A DNA stretch of 64,000 bases from Rehmannia glutinosa (GCA_016081115.2 CM071926.1:8817971-8881970), one strand, 5' to 3'. Shown: positions 13,901-25,106, numbered from the stretch's first letter. Notes: generated from the letters alone by a model not told the origin. Numbers and translations are program-made.

Positions 13901-14010
13901 CGTCTAAATTGCTCGACTCAGTCAACTCCTTCTTGATATCCTCTATCAAGTGGTGCTTGGAGTATACATTCAGTTTTCCCCTCCAATTCTGTGCAGAACC
14001 CCATTTCCAT
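10985..14010 (-). pseudogene. DUF1985 / Ulp1-like protease gene, second lineage, decayed
   Basis: Several exons read on the minus strand. The N-terminal DUF1985-type region spans 14010-13560, with the hallmark FGRREFSMFTGLRFSP at about 13749-13700. It continues at 13551-13306 with LLAFDPRGAVPLWL...FPWGSYVYGRLLYY, then at 13239-13090 with HLWAFEAIPSLG...GMRVRCPKR. A poorly conserved, proline-rich middle follows (about 12970-12100). The protease part begins at 11645 (WYEVPN then donor GTAAGT at 11456) and resumes after a TTTGTAG acceptor with VFVCLRTGHWVVCRV...IQLYDPL (about 11350-11275). HW carries the catalytic His and the IQLYDP segment the Asp. The Cys box is degenerate: a candidate (QTDSHTIG) sits one frame off near 11093 and lacks the Cys. 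It is related to but clearly different from the Ulp1-like gene at 3010-6657. Confidence 0.65.
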
Positions 14011-14061
14011 CGCCAAATTTGTCAAAAAAAAAACATAAAACACTCAGTTTAGGCTTGCTGT

Positions 14062-14237
14062 CATGTAACTCGAAATCGAGTTACATGTGTAACTCGAAAT
14101 TTTGGTGACTCAATTTCGAGTTACACATGTAACTCGAACTCATCCATATCAAAAGTTCAAAATAGACTGTGATTTTCGAGTTACATGGGTAACTCGAAAT
14201 GTTCGAGTTACCCTTGTAACTCGAAAATCACAGTCCG
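14062..14237. repeat. Array of alternating CGAGTTAC / GTAACTCG palindromes
   Basis: Nine copies of an 8-base word in alternating orientation (starts near 14065, 14077, 14089, 14117, 14129, 14177, 14189, 14203, 14216). The part 14165-14235 is an almost perfect 71 bp palindrome whose 20 bp outer arms match exactly. It sits just upstream of the DUF1985/Ulp1-like gene, in its presumed leader or promoter. It could form cruciforms or an RNA hairpin if transcribed. Confidence 0.85.
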
Positions 14238-14699
14238 TCGTCTTCTTCTTCTTCCCCTCTCTCACACTTTCCGCCATTAACAACATATGAAGCTCACCAA
14301 AACCAAGTATCACCATCTAAAACCTAGAATTTCTACAAAGCCTATAACAAATCCTAACCTAAAACAAGTATTGACAATTTAAAACAACAAAAATACTTGA
14401 AATTAAGGAAATAGGGTTCGAATACATACATGAGAAGAAGTCGAAGCACCCTCCATATCCTCGCTAGTCGTCATCGTCTCCGTTGGCCGTCGCCGATTTC
14501 GGTGGTTTTGGGTGAGATTTCGTGGGTTTTCGAGTGAGGAAATAGGTATTTTACTGTGAGATTTTCGAGTGAAGAAGTAGTGTTGGGTGATTTGGAGTGA
14601 ATGGGGGCTTAAACTACTACAAAATGGCTAAAAAAAGTGTGTTTGAAAAACATGGCTAAAAAAGATTTTCAATTGGCCAAAAGCTAAAAAAAAAAAAAC

Positions 14700-15545
14700 C
14701 CACTAATTATATTCTATTCCTTTTCCTTTAGGATTTATTACTTTTATCAGTCTTGAAGGATATTAATTGCTGCATCTTAAATCTCGTTTTTTACACCATA
14801 TTTCGTATGAGTTGCGATAAAGAAAACTCTAACCTGAAAAATCGCTTGACCCTATACTGCTATACACCAAAAGTATACTGCAATCCTGCTGGTGCTTAGT
14901 ATAGTATGTTGTTCTTATCTAGCATATTATTGCTTTGTGCATATATGTTGTTGACGTCGGATTGGGATATTTTTTATCATTTGAATTCTGATTACAAATG
15001 TTTGGTTTTTTAGGCTGCCTTTTGTACTTTATCGATATCTTTGGAAATAATGTGCACACATCAGGGAGATAATTTTTTTACTACATAATTTATGTTATAA
15101 AATATCATTATTAAACAAAACTCCATTTTTATTCTGCCGTAATCACAATAGGTTTTTCTGAAAAAAATGAAAATTTGAATTGTCAAAATTCAAATATACG
15201 AATCTAATATTAAATATTAATTATTATTATTATTATAATGAACTAAATCATTCAAATGAAATAGATGACCATACTTTATAAAATTGAGGTTGTGTCATAT
15301 CATTATTCAATGCAAGCCAATAATAAAAGTTTAAATCATTCCCAACAATCATGTTTGGAAAGCCTAATTTAAAAACACCAAAAGATAATAAACACTGATA
15401 AAAAAACATTGAATAATAATAATAATAACTAAAAGAACTATTTGTTCATGCCAACCAAATTATTCAAATTAAAAACCACTAATGAAAATTAATATCCCAA
15501 GTCAATATTGTTTGGACAACACGATCAAAAACACCAAAAAGTAAT
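14700..15545. other. AT-rich spacer
   Basis: No gene seen between the Mutator-like element and the tail of the RPA1-like pseudogene. It contains runs of ATT/ATA repeats near 15217-15240 and 15408-15430. Confidence 0.5.
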
Positions 15546-15559
15546 CAAATTATCAATAA

Positions 15560-18072
15560 TATTCTCTTCTGAATGTATTTCTTCTCACTGTCCTCTTTTT
15601 TTATTTGCACAGAAGATGAAAATTCTTCGATAAATGTTCGCTTAAATAACGAACTCTCTTTCACTGGATATTTCTGCTTGAGAATCTTACTGGGAGTATT
15701 CATTTCATTTTCGAAGAGATTTCCTACAAAAAAAAATCTTGTTTTAGTTACATCACATTATTGAAAAGTGTTTTAATTATAAGAAAGTTGTGCAAAAAGC
15801 CATACTTTAATTTCTCATCTTCATTTTCATCTACTTGTAGCTTGGACAAAAAATCTGACTCCTCCAATTCAAAGAAGAAAAAAAAAAAAAAGTCCAGTTA
15901 ATTACATTTTAAAGAGAATACTCAAACACATTCTCAAAAAAAAAAAAAGAATACTCAAACATGAAAATTAAAGAAATTCAAAGTCGTTAATTAAATACCT
16001 GACTCTCATGAATCGCAAATTTAGCATAAGTTTTAATCAAATCGGGATTTGTTGTTAATTTCAAAATTGAGAAAGCCTGATCCAAATTAAATGCTTTAGC
16101 GTTTCTGCCTTCACATGCACCTTAAGAAAGGCATGTGTATCTATCAAACTTGCAATCTCATCCGAAATATCATGTCCATCATTAATCTAATTTAATAAGA
16201 GTAAAAAATTAATTATATATGTCTTCTTACATCTTAAATCTCTAATACAAAAAGACAATATTACCTCAACAAATTATCTCCTTAGAACTGCACATGGTCT
16301 TTCAATTAACTTTTCACAATCTCGGTCCCACGGTGCATTTCTAGTATCATCAAAAAAACTTGGATTTGCATCTTATATCTTTACATAATAAAAATAATAA
16401 TAATTTAATGACAACTCTTTAACTATATATGAAAAATAATAACAAATTCTCATACAACCTAAATTGTTCAGTCTCATAAAATTTGTCACAAAGTTCGCAT
16501 GCATGCAGTAGAGTAGCTCTCCTGCACCATAAGTATATATCTTTACATATGTTGGGCAAGACAAGTATCCTCAATCTCCAATAAATCCAAGAATGGTAGC
16601 ACATACCTAAAAGCTTCCAATAAGTAGATGTCAATTTCATAATTAGTTGTTAACTTTAAATGTATAAGGCAAACATTAAAACATATTATTTATTTAGTTT
16701 GTAAGACATAGAACATTGTCAACTCCTTTTTGGATTGTAGTTACTTTATCAATTGCACGAATGGTTCACCAGATGTTAAATCCTTAGAAACCATCCTGAT
16801 GGATGGCAAAATCAAATAACTGATCGAACATGTTGGAATGTTGTTATTCATAATCCTAAATAAAAAAATGATTACAATAACTTTATTAAGTCATAATCTA
16901 AGCAATCAATTAAAGGCTCTGATAATCTATATTAACACCGAAACGTATTTTAGTGTTGTATCATTTCTTAAATTCTTGAATCTTCTCTTCATCTCCATTG
17001 ATTATCAATTCCGTAATTAACATAAAAGGTATTTGATACTTTCACTTCATGATCTATATATATATCAAAAGTTTAACAAAAATAAAAAAAATAAATATAC
17101 TAAAGTCACATTGGATAGAAACTATATATATTATTCTTATATATACGAATTTACCTCGAAAAACCTTAGCTCTTCACATTTGGACAATAATAATAATAGG
17201 TTTGAGACGATGTTCTTCGAGATAAGGCAATATAGAATCAACATAGTCTTCTCAAAGTGTGCACATTATACGGTTATTACTGCAGCAAAAAAAGACACGA
17301 AACATTCTACATTGTGTAAACTTTTGAAAAGAAATTAATGAATAATATTTTTGTATATTTATTAGATATTATTCCAAGTTCTCCTAAGTAATATCAATAA
17401 AACATATTGTCCTCCCTCCAAGTTGTTTAGTTTGTGTCGACTACATTGACACCATCTTTCCAATGATATATATTATTATACACAAAAACATAATATTAAA
17501 CAGAAATTAACATGAATTATTAATACAAAATAAATATCATAATTGATAGTTTACCAAAAAGCAGACTCTCATGCATCCACTTTCTCAATTTCTGCTAATT
17601 CCTTAAAGCCTTTAAACAAATAAACAAACCTGGAAAATATTTTGTCAAACATCTCAAACACTTGTGTTTTACCATGAAAAAGGAATCTTATATTTTGTAA
17701 CACATGTTTTATATTTATATGTTTGATTAGCGACTATGAAGTCTCTAACAACATAAACACGCCATTTGTTTAGTAGCTTCCTATAATTTTGAATGTGCAT
17801 CTTTGTTATTGTTGCATGAATTCGATCTCCCTGCAATTTTTTTTATTTATACAAATTAGACAATTACTAATATATCACATTGTAATGACAAAATATCATG
17901 TAAATTAAGTTCGTACCTCAGTATCATGAAATACACATTCCAAGATGTGTACTTATGTCTTGTCACGGAAAGCTGGTTTTCCATAAACTTGCACAAGGTG
18001 CGCGCGTAATTTCATTTACCATTGAGTCTTTCTCATATTCAAATCTTTGATTAAAGTTAACATAGAAGCCAT
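15560..18072 (-). pseudogene. RPA1-like (OB-fold, single-strand DNA-binding) pseudogene
   Basis: Replication protein A large-subunit-like proteins bind single-stranded DNA through OB folds; many plant copies belong to or were spread by Helitrons. From ATG at 18072 the minus strand reads MASMLTLIKDLNMRKTQW, then stops at two sites, with VYGKPAFRDKT and ECVFHDTE before a GT donor at 17916. Exon 2 (from 17830) gives DRIHATITKMHIQNYRKLL...YVVRDFIVANQ, the DUF223/OB-fold signature. Further pieces are FKELAEIEKVDA (about 17620-17580), IIGKMVSM...TQT (about 17480), and the C-terminal domain NAPWDRDCEKLIERPCAVLRR (about 16342-16285), IASLIDTHAFLKVHVKAETL and AFNLDQAFSILKLT. A basic/acidic tail ends near 15560. 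Multiple stops and frame changes rule out function. The identification rests on the order of several family motifs. Confidence 0.65.
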
Positions 18073-18089
18073 ATTTTGGAGTAGTTGTG

Positions 18090-19292
18090 TAAGACTTTTT
18101 ATATGCAGAGAACATTTACGATTTCGGAAGCTCAACGATAATGAAAAACGAACAATGGCAACACATATATATGGTGGACTTTATTGTTTAATTACGGAAA
18201 CATATTATCAATATTATGGATAGTTAATTTACAATATTTAGTAGGCGAGATTTCTATAATATAAAGTACAATTTTAGTTTAGTTTTATTTTCTACAATAT
18301 TATTAGTTTTGATTTTATACACAATTAGGATCACTGTTTCTGAATAATTTTAGAAAGAAAAATAAATTTGATTTTCTAAATATTACAAATCTATTATTAT
18401 GTGATGACCAAGGTAAATAATTTCGATATTAATGTCAAAATTTATTCATAGAGTAAGATTCATACATATTTCCCTAAGAGTGTTTGCATATTGATTCACA
18501 TAATGCCCAAATTCTTTGCAAGCATGCCATTGAATGAAATCAAGATTTTTTGGTTTAAAAAATTATTATCTTGATTTGGTTCACACTTTTTAGAAAATTT
18601 TAAAGAATTACCAAAAACTGCTTCTTAGACTTAAAATCCTTATAGGTCACAGAAGATTTGAAATCATTCTTTCTGTTTGACTTTTGGAGTAAATTATCTA
18701 TATATATAAAGAGAGACTATTTTCAAGATAATAACCAATACTTTTTCACGACCATTTTTAACTTCTAAAAACAACAATTGTATTTTTGCTTTTCGGTTTT
18801 AATAACAAAGATTATTCAGCTCCTAAAATTATTCCTGATTATCCGGTTATCAAATTTATTCTGCTTTAAAAATTAATATGTAACTTACCGAAAAATTAAT
18901 ATTATTTGTTACCGCATCTCATATCTATAGAAACTTATATTACTATTAAATACATATAAATCAATTCTGGATTATAAGGAAAATCATTTTCATTCAGCAT
19001 ATAAAAAAAGACATACAACTTATCACGTGCAATAGTTTTTCCTAAAAATATGCGAAACATAAATATACATATCATTGTTAATATTTCTTAAAATAAATAA
19101 TAGAATAATAAAATTCATAATTTAATCACGCAAAGAAAATTTCAAAACTTTCCATGCTTAATCATATATTAGGCAGTGTATCAATATACACCATTGAAAT
19201 ATATTCAACTTTCCAAACTTAATCACATTACAGGTTGTGCGTCAATTTTAATTGTAGATACATGATATTGTAACCAAATTGTTTCGTCATCT
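18090..19292. other. AT-rich spacer
   Basis: No gene seen. TCTATATATATAAAG preceded by A at 18699 resembles a Helitron 5' end in the plus orientation, but I cannot find a matching 3' end downstream. Confidence 0.35.
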
Positions 19293-19793
19293 GCTGGGAC
19301 AAAGAGACTCATCATTGTACATAGTACATTTTGTACTTAGAATTGTCTAAAATAACCTAGCATGATTCTAGAAGAGTCTGGAATATTGTAAAGAGTCTAG
19401 AATGTTCTAGAATATTGAACCATTTAGAAATTTGTAGACTAAAATAGAGAATCAGAGAATGTTCAGAGAGTTCTTCTTTGAGGAGTTCTAGAGAATTTAT
19501 CCCAACTGTTTGATAAAATTAATCATCATCATCCATTGAAGAGGTGAAGTAGTATATATAAGAGTTAGGAGCTCATTTGTGACTAACCATGCATTGTAAG
19601 CAAGTTTGAGCAGATACTTCTAAGAGTTCTCTTCCAACTACTTGTGTACTTTTCTTACTTAGCCATCTTTATTTACTTTTTCACATACAAGCACTAGGGT
19701 GAGGCTCACTTAGCTAATCGTAAGGGTTGGTTGAAGGAGCTAAGGTTGCACGACACATTGTTGAGGAAATAAGTTCGTGACATGAAACTCAAA
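19293..19793 (+). repeat. LTR-like fragment, probably copia
   Basis: A TATA-like motif (GTATATATAAGAG, 19551-19563), repeated TCTAGAAT words upstream, and a GC-poor transcript-like leader downstream give the look of a retrotransposon LTR. I found no second copy, primer site or coding partner in the window, so this is only a suggestion. Confidence 0.3.
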
Positions 19794-20158
19794 ATATTCC
19801 ACTCAAAAACGTTCACTGGTACAGAAAATATTATACAAACTACCCAATATGCATCGATTTCCAATGATAACCGATGCCTAAAATGGGCTGGTGGTGATTT
19901 TGAAAATAAACAAAATCTTTACGTATCGGTTGTTAATGAAGAGCCGATGCATATAATCTTTTTTATTTTTTTCAATTAGATTAATAACAATGGGTGTCGG
20001 TTCCTCTTTAAAGACTGATGCTTAAAGAAACTTTAGGTAACAGTCTCTTAAATAAAAACCGACACTCAAAGTCTTTTCATTTTTTAATTAGTTTTAAGCT
20101 AATTTTCAAACCCTAGTTGCACATCTTCTTGATCTCACATTCACAGAACCCAGCATTT

Positions 20159-20598
20159 ATGGCACAAAAAATAGAGAAAGAAGAATCTGAACTCAAGGTT
20201 CCCGAAAACCTACCGATATGCACCCCGCTGCAGACGATTTCCACTCCTCAGGCGCAGTTTCTGGCTGCAAGATCATCGGAGATCCCAGATCAGAAGGTGT
20301 TGTGTGCGTGTGACCAGAGAACTAGCTCTGCCGATTCATCAAAGAGGCCCAATCTGGTCTCTCCCGTAGAGAATCAGCGGTTTTGAAGAGACCGAGGGAG
20401 GTTACGTGGTGTTCTGAGTCGGGCTGCAGGAAACGAGTCAGTTTGATGGAGTTTCAGTGAAGATGTGGGGATATGTTATGTTCGGAGCATAGATACTCAG
20501 ATCGGCACGATTGCAGCTATGACTACAAGGCGGCTGGTCGAGAGGCAATCGCGAGAGAAAATCCCTTGGTTAGAGCTGCGAAACTTGTCAAGGTTTGA
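20159..20598 (+). pseudogene. Captured A20/AN1 zinc-finger SAP gene fragment
   Basis: Stress-associated proteins (SAPs) carry A20 and AN1 zinc fingers and act in abiotic-stress signalling. The N-terminus MAQKIEKEESELKVPENLP (from 20159) fits SAPs. The A20 finger is missing. After a frame change, LKRPREVTWC leads into the AN1 finger: the CRKRVSLMEF segment, an in-frame TGA at 20458-20460, then RCGDMLCSEHRYSDRHDC, SYDYKAAGREAIARENP and LVRAAKLVKV with a TGA at 20596-20598. That ending is the usual SAP C-terminus. No introns interrupt it; SAP genes are often intronless, so capture of genomic DNA or a retrocopy are both possible. It lies sense within the CACTA element and is broken by the deletion, frame change and stop. 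Confidence 0.85.
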
Positions 20599-21019
20599 AG
20601 GAAACATTTTTGTTGAAGATCTAATGTTTCTGATTTTAATGATATGCGTTTTTGGGTAGTTGAGTTGAGTTTGATCAATTCTTAGAATTCGTCTGTAGTG
20701 GTTTTGTTCGGGAGACGACGACGAGACGGAACAAAATTCAATGTTTTTATTCCTTTTATATTCAATGTGCGGAACAAAATGAGCTTTTGGAGAGTAGTTA
20801 TGTTGAACATTTATAAGACACGAACTATGGAGGCAATATTTTATTGAAAATGGCGTGTAATTCTTGATGATGTTAGGTATGCTAATTAATGCTAGTTATA
20901 TTTGATAAATGCATCGTTATATTTGAAAATGATTGTTACAATGCTTGAGGGCTTGCTTAACTATCTCATAAGAGGGATGACCCAACATAGAGTACCAAAT
21001 ACCTATATCTAGCTTATCT

Positions 21020-21241
21020 TCATCTCAACATTATTAACAAAATAATAGAAACTGAAGTATGGAGTATGAGTGGACTGGTGGAATGAGATGTATGAATGGT
21101 GGTGTTGCTGAACTGAAAACTATATAATCCATCTTTAAGGTTACCTTTGAGAAGTACTTGACTTGTTGCAAGATCCTTCACGAGACAATAGAGGGTGAAA
21201 TTCAAAGAAGACATTATCGTCTTTAGCAAACTATGAGACAC
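21020..21241 (-). pseudogene. Copia fragment upstream of GAG-pre-integrase
   Basis: Minus-strand reading includes YCLVKDLATSQVLLKGNLKD and then GLYSFQ, a pattern seen in copia polyproteins just before the GAG-pre-integrase domain. It lies antisense to the SAP fragment inside the CACTA element. No protease or integrase follows. Confidence 0.6.
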
Positions 21242-22029
21242 TTATGAGATTTCTGGTAATTCTGGATTTTGTATCCCCTAATGGAAAGGGCAAGAATGAA
21301 TTCATCGATTTTATCAGTACTAAGAAGGTTTATAATTTATTATTTGTTTTTATTAATTAATTTTGTGCCCTGATTTATCTTATACTATATGGCATATGAC
21401 ATTTTATACCGATTCATTAATATTGTTGAAACAGGGGGAGCAAGAAGCTTACTAGTGATTGGCTCCGTGTGATAGCCAAGAATGAGGCAGAAGAGGATTA
21501 ATTAATTAAAAAAAGTGTAATATTTTCAGTAGTTGATTTTATTTTGTTAGACATATATATTCCCAATTTGTTACTTAGACGAAATATATTCTAGTTCTGG
21601 TATTCTGGACTGGAAATGGAGTGAGACATTTTATTTAAATGTTTGGCCATGATTTTGCTGAATTGAGTTCTCTAATTTATGGACTAAAAAATGTCACTAA
21701 TTTTTGGGTTGGATTTTATCTGTGGTCTGGATTTTTATTTTGCAAGGAGGTCAGGAATTGGAAACAAAATGTATTTAAAAAAAAATTACAATAGGCATCG
21801 GTTGTTGTTATGAACTTATGCCCAAACTAACTTTATGTGTCGGTTGTTTGTAGAAAATCGATGCATGTGGTGAACATTATGCATCGGTATTTGCTTAGCA
21901 AACGATGCTATTTTTTACTTTAGGCATCGATTTGTGTATTGGCATCGCATTCATAAGCATCGCTGTTGGAACCGATGCTTAAAGTAGTTTACAACCGATG
22001 CAAATGGTCAATCTGTACTAGTGTTTACG

Positions 22030-22173
22030 TATAATCTTTTGGGCTCCATAAGTGTTTCTATCAATTTCTTGATTCGAGCTCGAGCAGAATAAAGGGGCTC
22101 CAAAATGTGAACCTTAGGATTGTTTGGTGCCAATGAAATCTCGTTACTTACAAATTCGATAACCTTTTTGTAG
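22030..22173 (-). other. Short open coding-like stretch, unrecognised
   Basis: The minus strand has an uninterrupted reading of about 48 codons (includes FVSNEISLAPNNPKVHILEP) that runs to the CACTA insertion point. It could be part of the gene or element the CACTA hit. I do not recognise the family. Confidence 0.2.
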
Positions 22174-22229
22174 GATTTATATCAGAAAAATAAACCGAGT
22201 ACATTGATATTTTTGAAAAGAAGAGGGAT

Positions 22230-23546
22230 ACCATTAATGAGAAAGAGTTCTCTTTGGTTAGGAGTTATAAAGATTTCTTGTTATTTTTCCTGAATAGTGT
22301 TGGAGTATATGTGATGATGGCTATGGTAGGGGTTTTTATTGGTAATTATTTGCATTTGAGAGACCATACATATGTCATTATTATATTACTTGTGCTAATT
22401 TTTTTTAATTACAGTTGGTTATGGTGCTTGGACTACGTGGAAGTTAGTCGAGCAACTTGAGTGGAAGTCATATATTATTGGAAGGGAAAGGGAAATTTTG
22501 AGAAATAAGGTGGGGAGATATATAATTATTGAGGTTATATTTCCAAGAGACGATGCTAGAGTTGACCATCTCGAGTCTCTTAATTCTTTCGCCTGGCAAA
22601 TTATGAAATTGAGTGACACACTTGTGGAGCCTAAAAACTTCCACTTGGAGTTTTTAGATGAAACATTGTGTGTTTCCATTGTGTTTACCGTCAGTGGCGG
22701 ATCCAGGAATTAAGAATAGGGTGGGCTAAGAAGTAATCTTTTTTATTAATATATATAACAAATATTTTTTTAATATTCAATTAAGTTGTGTCCGATGAAG
22801 TTTCTAAGCATAAAATTCATCAATAATAGAAATTATATTATTAAGCATCAAATAATCTTCAAGAAAATTATGTCCCTGTTACGAAGTGCCGTATTTGCAT
22901 GTCTTATTGCTGAGAATATTCTCTCAGTTGTTACAAAGCATCGTCGTCACAAGTTTTATTAATGAAATGCTCTTTCAAAAGCCAAATGCACATTTGAATG
23001 GGTTAGTCTCAATTACAATTTCAAAGACAATGTTAATTAATACAATGAAGAACCAAAAGAATCATTTTAGCATTTTTAATATTTAAACAAATTATTCCTT
23101 ATCTTCTGTAGAGAAAAAAACAACTATTAAAGAAAAAAGATGCTTATTTTATCTTACCCAACAAATAAATAATAACAACAAAGAAATAATTACAAGAATA
23201 AAGAAAACGTCATACTTGAATCTTGTAAATTGTCTTGATATTTGCTTATTTCAAGGCCATTAAATTTAAAACATAAATGTATTCTTTTTAATATGAGTTA
23301 GTTGGGTTGTACAAATAGATTTGATTTGGTGGGCTCAGAGCAAAAAAAAATTGAGAAATTAAAAGGAATGGTAGTTGGGCTGGATTTAGACTATAAAGAA
23401 AATAGTCCATGCATATATACATGGGGCCTGGAGATTTGCACTGGGCTTCAGCCCAGTGCTGGCCTAACTATGCTCCGCCCCTGTTTACCGTAGCATGGTG
23501 TATATGCTTTACTGCTCCAGGTGCTTTTCTTTTTGTTATTTTTTAA
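22230..23546 (+). pseudogene. Unrecognised membrane-protein-like gene fragment split by a MITE
   Basis: Coding-like sequence: a part with two hydrophobic segments (GVYVMMAMVGVFIGNYL; VIIILLVLIFF) at about 22250-22410, an intron-type TTTTTTTAATTACAG ending at 22413, then an exon containing WKLVEQLEWKSYIIGRE and VGRYIIIEVIFPRDDARVDH up to 22691. After the MITE the same frame continues (AWCICFTAPGAFLFVIF) to a stop at 23546. The exon reads openly over about 110 codons on both sides of the insertion. No start codon context or upstream exons are certain. I cannot name the protein; a small membrane protein is the simplest reading. Confidence 0.4.
22692..23483. mobile_element. hAT-type MITE, 792 bp, with 8 bp target duplication
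   Basis: The left end is CAGTGGCGGATCCAGG and the right end the complement of CAGGGGCGGAGCATAG, the known GGCGGA-type hAT termini of plants. The flanks TTTACCGT at 22684-22691 and TTTACCGT at 23484-23491 are identical, the 8 bp duplication typical of hAT. No transposase inside; short inner hairpins (GGGCTTCAGCCC) near the right end. Confidence 0.9.
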
Positions 23547-23740
23547 AGTTTTTATAATTTATGTGTATATAGTATTGTCTAATTATGTTATATTTTCTTA
23601 TATTTTGGAAGAAAAGATAGGGTAACCTGTAGCATTGGTAACGTAGAGGTTGCGGTTTTCTTTTATGTTGCATGGAATCAAAAATTTTAATTTAACGAAA
23701 GTAATTGATGTTGCTATTTATTTTAGAACTCTTTTAATCT

Positions 23741-24060
23741 ATGCCTTACAGAATTTCAGATGGTTCTTCAAAAATTTCATCTCAATTGACACGGATGAAA
23801 CAAATTTTGAGTGGTCATAGTTTTTCAAGTGAGATTGTACCATGTAACCTAAAGGCAATTGATATCTCCAAAAATCATGTTCAATGTTCTCGAACCAAAT
23901 ATATTGATATTCATCATTGTCTTATAAGATAGTTGGTTGAAAACGGATTGATTTGCATTCAACACATAGCCACTGAACATCGGTTTGCATATATTTTTAC
24001 AAAATTTTTGGACTTTGGGAGGTTTTTATATTTAAGGAAATATGTAGGTTTATGTGTGCT
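23741..24060 (+). pseudogene. Copia RNase H C-terminal fragment (oldest nested element)
   Basis: Reads IDISKNHVQCSRTKYIDIHH, one in-frame stop, then the tail with YIFTKFLDFGRF and LRKYVGL, matching the end of copia RNase H. The rest of pol is absent on the left. It probably belongs with the polypurine tract at 25094 and the split LTR at 25107-25249 plus 39945-40500; that connection is inferred from order and spacing. Confidence 0.7.
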
Positions 24061-25106
24061 TTGATTAAATGTGTTGCATATTTTACATTTTGTATTGTAA
24101 CATATTTTCTATTTTTTATTTTTTAGGCATAATGCATAATATTTTGTTTGTTCTTATCATCAAGTTTTTCATGTTTGATGTGTCATTTATTTAAAAACAA
24201 TATTGTCATTAGATCAAACTTTTTTTAAAGTTAGAAAAAAATTATATTATCTTATTTAGTACTTGGACTTTCTGGCATTTTTGTACTTATTTTGCTCTTA
24301 AATTTTGAGAAGATTTGAGCTTTACTTCTTTGACTTTTACAAGTTTTTTTTGTACTTAATCTATATGTCCATTTGTTTCAGTGCAATGAACTGTGATTAT
24401 AAATTTGTTCATTGCAAACAAGATTTGAGTTTGAAAATTTTAGAATGCTTTATAACATATTGGCTACATCATATGTGACATCATGTGATACATATTGTTA
24501 TTTTCTACTTTTGTGTGTTATGTCTGTATTTTCATTATTTTCTTTATTTTCTACACATTTTTAGACATTAATTAGGACATGAGTTGCATGGTAAAAAAAC
24601 AAAAAAAAACAAAAAAAAAAATTTGCAAACCCATTGTTTTAATAGTGATTGCGGGTGATTGCATGTTTTAATCACTTTTTATTTTTTTGTGACTACCTTT
24701 AAAGGAGATCATGAGATTACAACTACACTTAATGGACAAGTTTTATGGTTATGCTTTCTTTCTTTAAGTACCATAGACAGAGAAGTTAATTTTTATCCAA
24801 AAAGAGGAAGTAAGTGGCACAAAAATAAATTCCGATATGCTGCAGAAAATAATTCAGATAAATAGAGAGAATGATGACTCAAATAGTGATGCCAACACAC
24901 GTGGCAACACTGTAGCAGTTGTATGAGAAAAAGAGATGTTTTATTTCATTTTTGTTGCTTTTTTTGTTTGTGAGTTGTTTGTGAATTGAACTTTTTTGGA
25001 TGATATTAATATTATTTTAGAGGGAGCCTAACTCTTTTCTTAAATAGGTTTGTATAGCTTTTATGGAGGTTTTGTCCAGAAATTTACAAAAAACAAAAAG
25101 GGAGAT
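24061..25106 (+). other. 3' non-coding region and polypurine tract of the oldest copia
   Basis: No reliable coding. It ends in the purine-rich CAAAAAGGGAGATTG (25094-25108), the usual site for priming plus-strand synthesis next to a 3' LTR. Runs of A and T near 24590-24620. Confidence 0.4.

Larger units (their letters stand above)
10638..14690 (-). mobile_element. Mutator-like element with DUF1985/Ulp1 gene and no transposase
   Basis: The two ends are inverted and imperfectly alike. At the left (10649-10725) TTGGCCA, then AATAGCCA, TTTTTCAAACACA and TTTAGCCATTTTG occur in that order. The complement of 14630-14682 gives TTGGCCA, TTTTAGCCA, TTTTTCAAACACA and TTTAGCCATTTTG. The arms are about 60-90 bp. 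Only one gene, a decayed minus-strand Ulp1-like gene, lies inside, so movement would depend on a transposase supplied elsewhere. I could not fix the exact outer bases or a 9 bp duplication. Confidence 0.6.
19814..22023. mobile_element. Non-autonomous CACTA (En/Spm) element, 2210 bp
   Basis: The left end starts CACTGGTACAGAAA and the right end is the complement of CACTAGTACAGATT, the expected CACTA-type inverted repeats. Flanking triplets are GTT (19811-19813) and TTT (22024-22026), a near match to the usual 3 bp duplication. Both subterminal zones carry repeated GCATCGG/CCGATGC words (19850-19950 and 21795-22005), as CACTA transposases bind. No transposase gene is present. The interior holds a SAP gene fragment and an antisense copia fragment, so the element is a gene-capturing derivative. 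Confidence 0.85.

Noticed and set aside
14062..14237. CRISPR-like array
   Set aside because: Units alternate orientation, spacing is irregular, and the setting is a plant transposon.
14102..14290. Plus-strand reading frame with RVTxVTR repeats
   Set aside because: It is simply a translation of the CGAGTTAC palindrome array and has no protein-like context.
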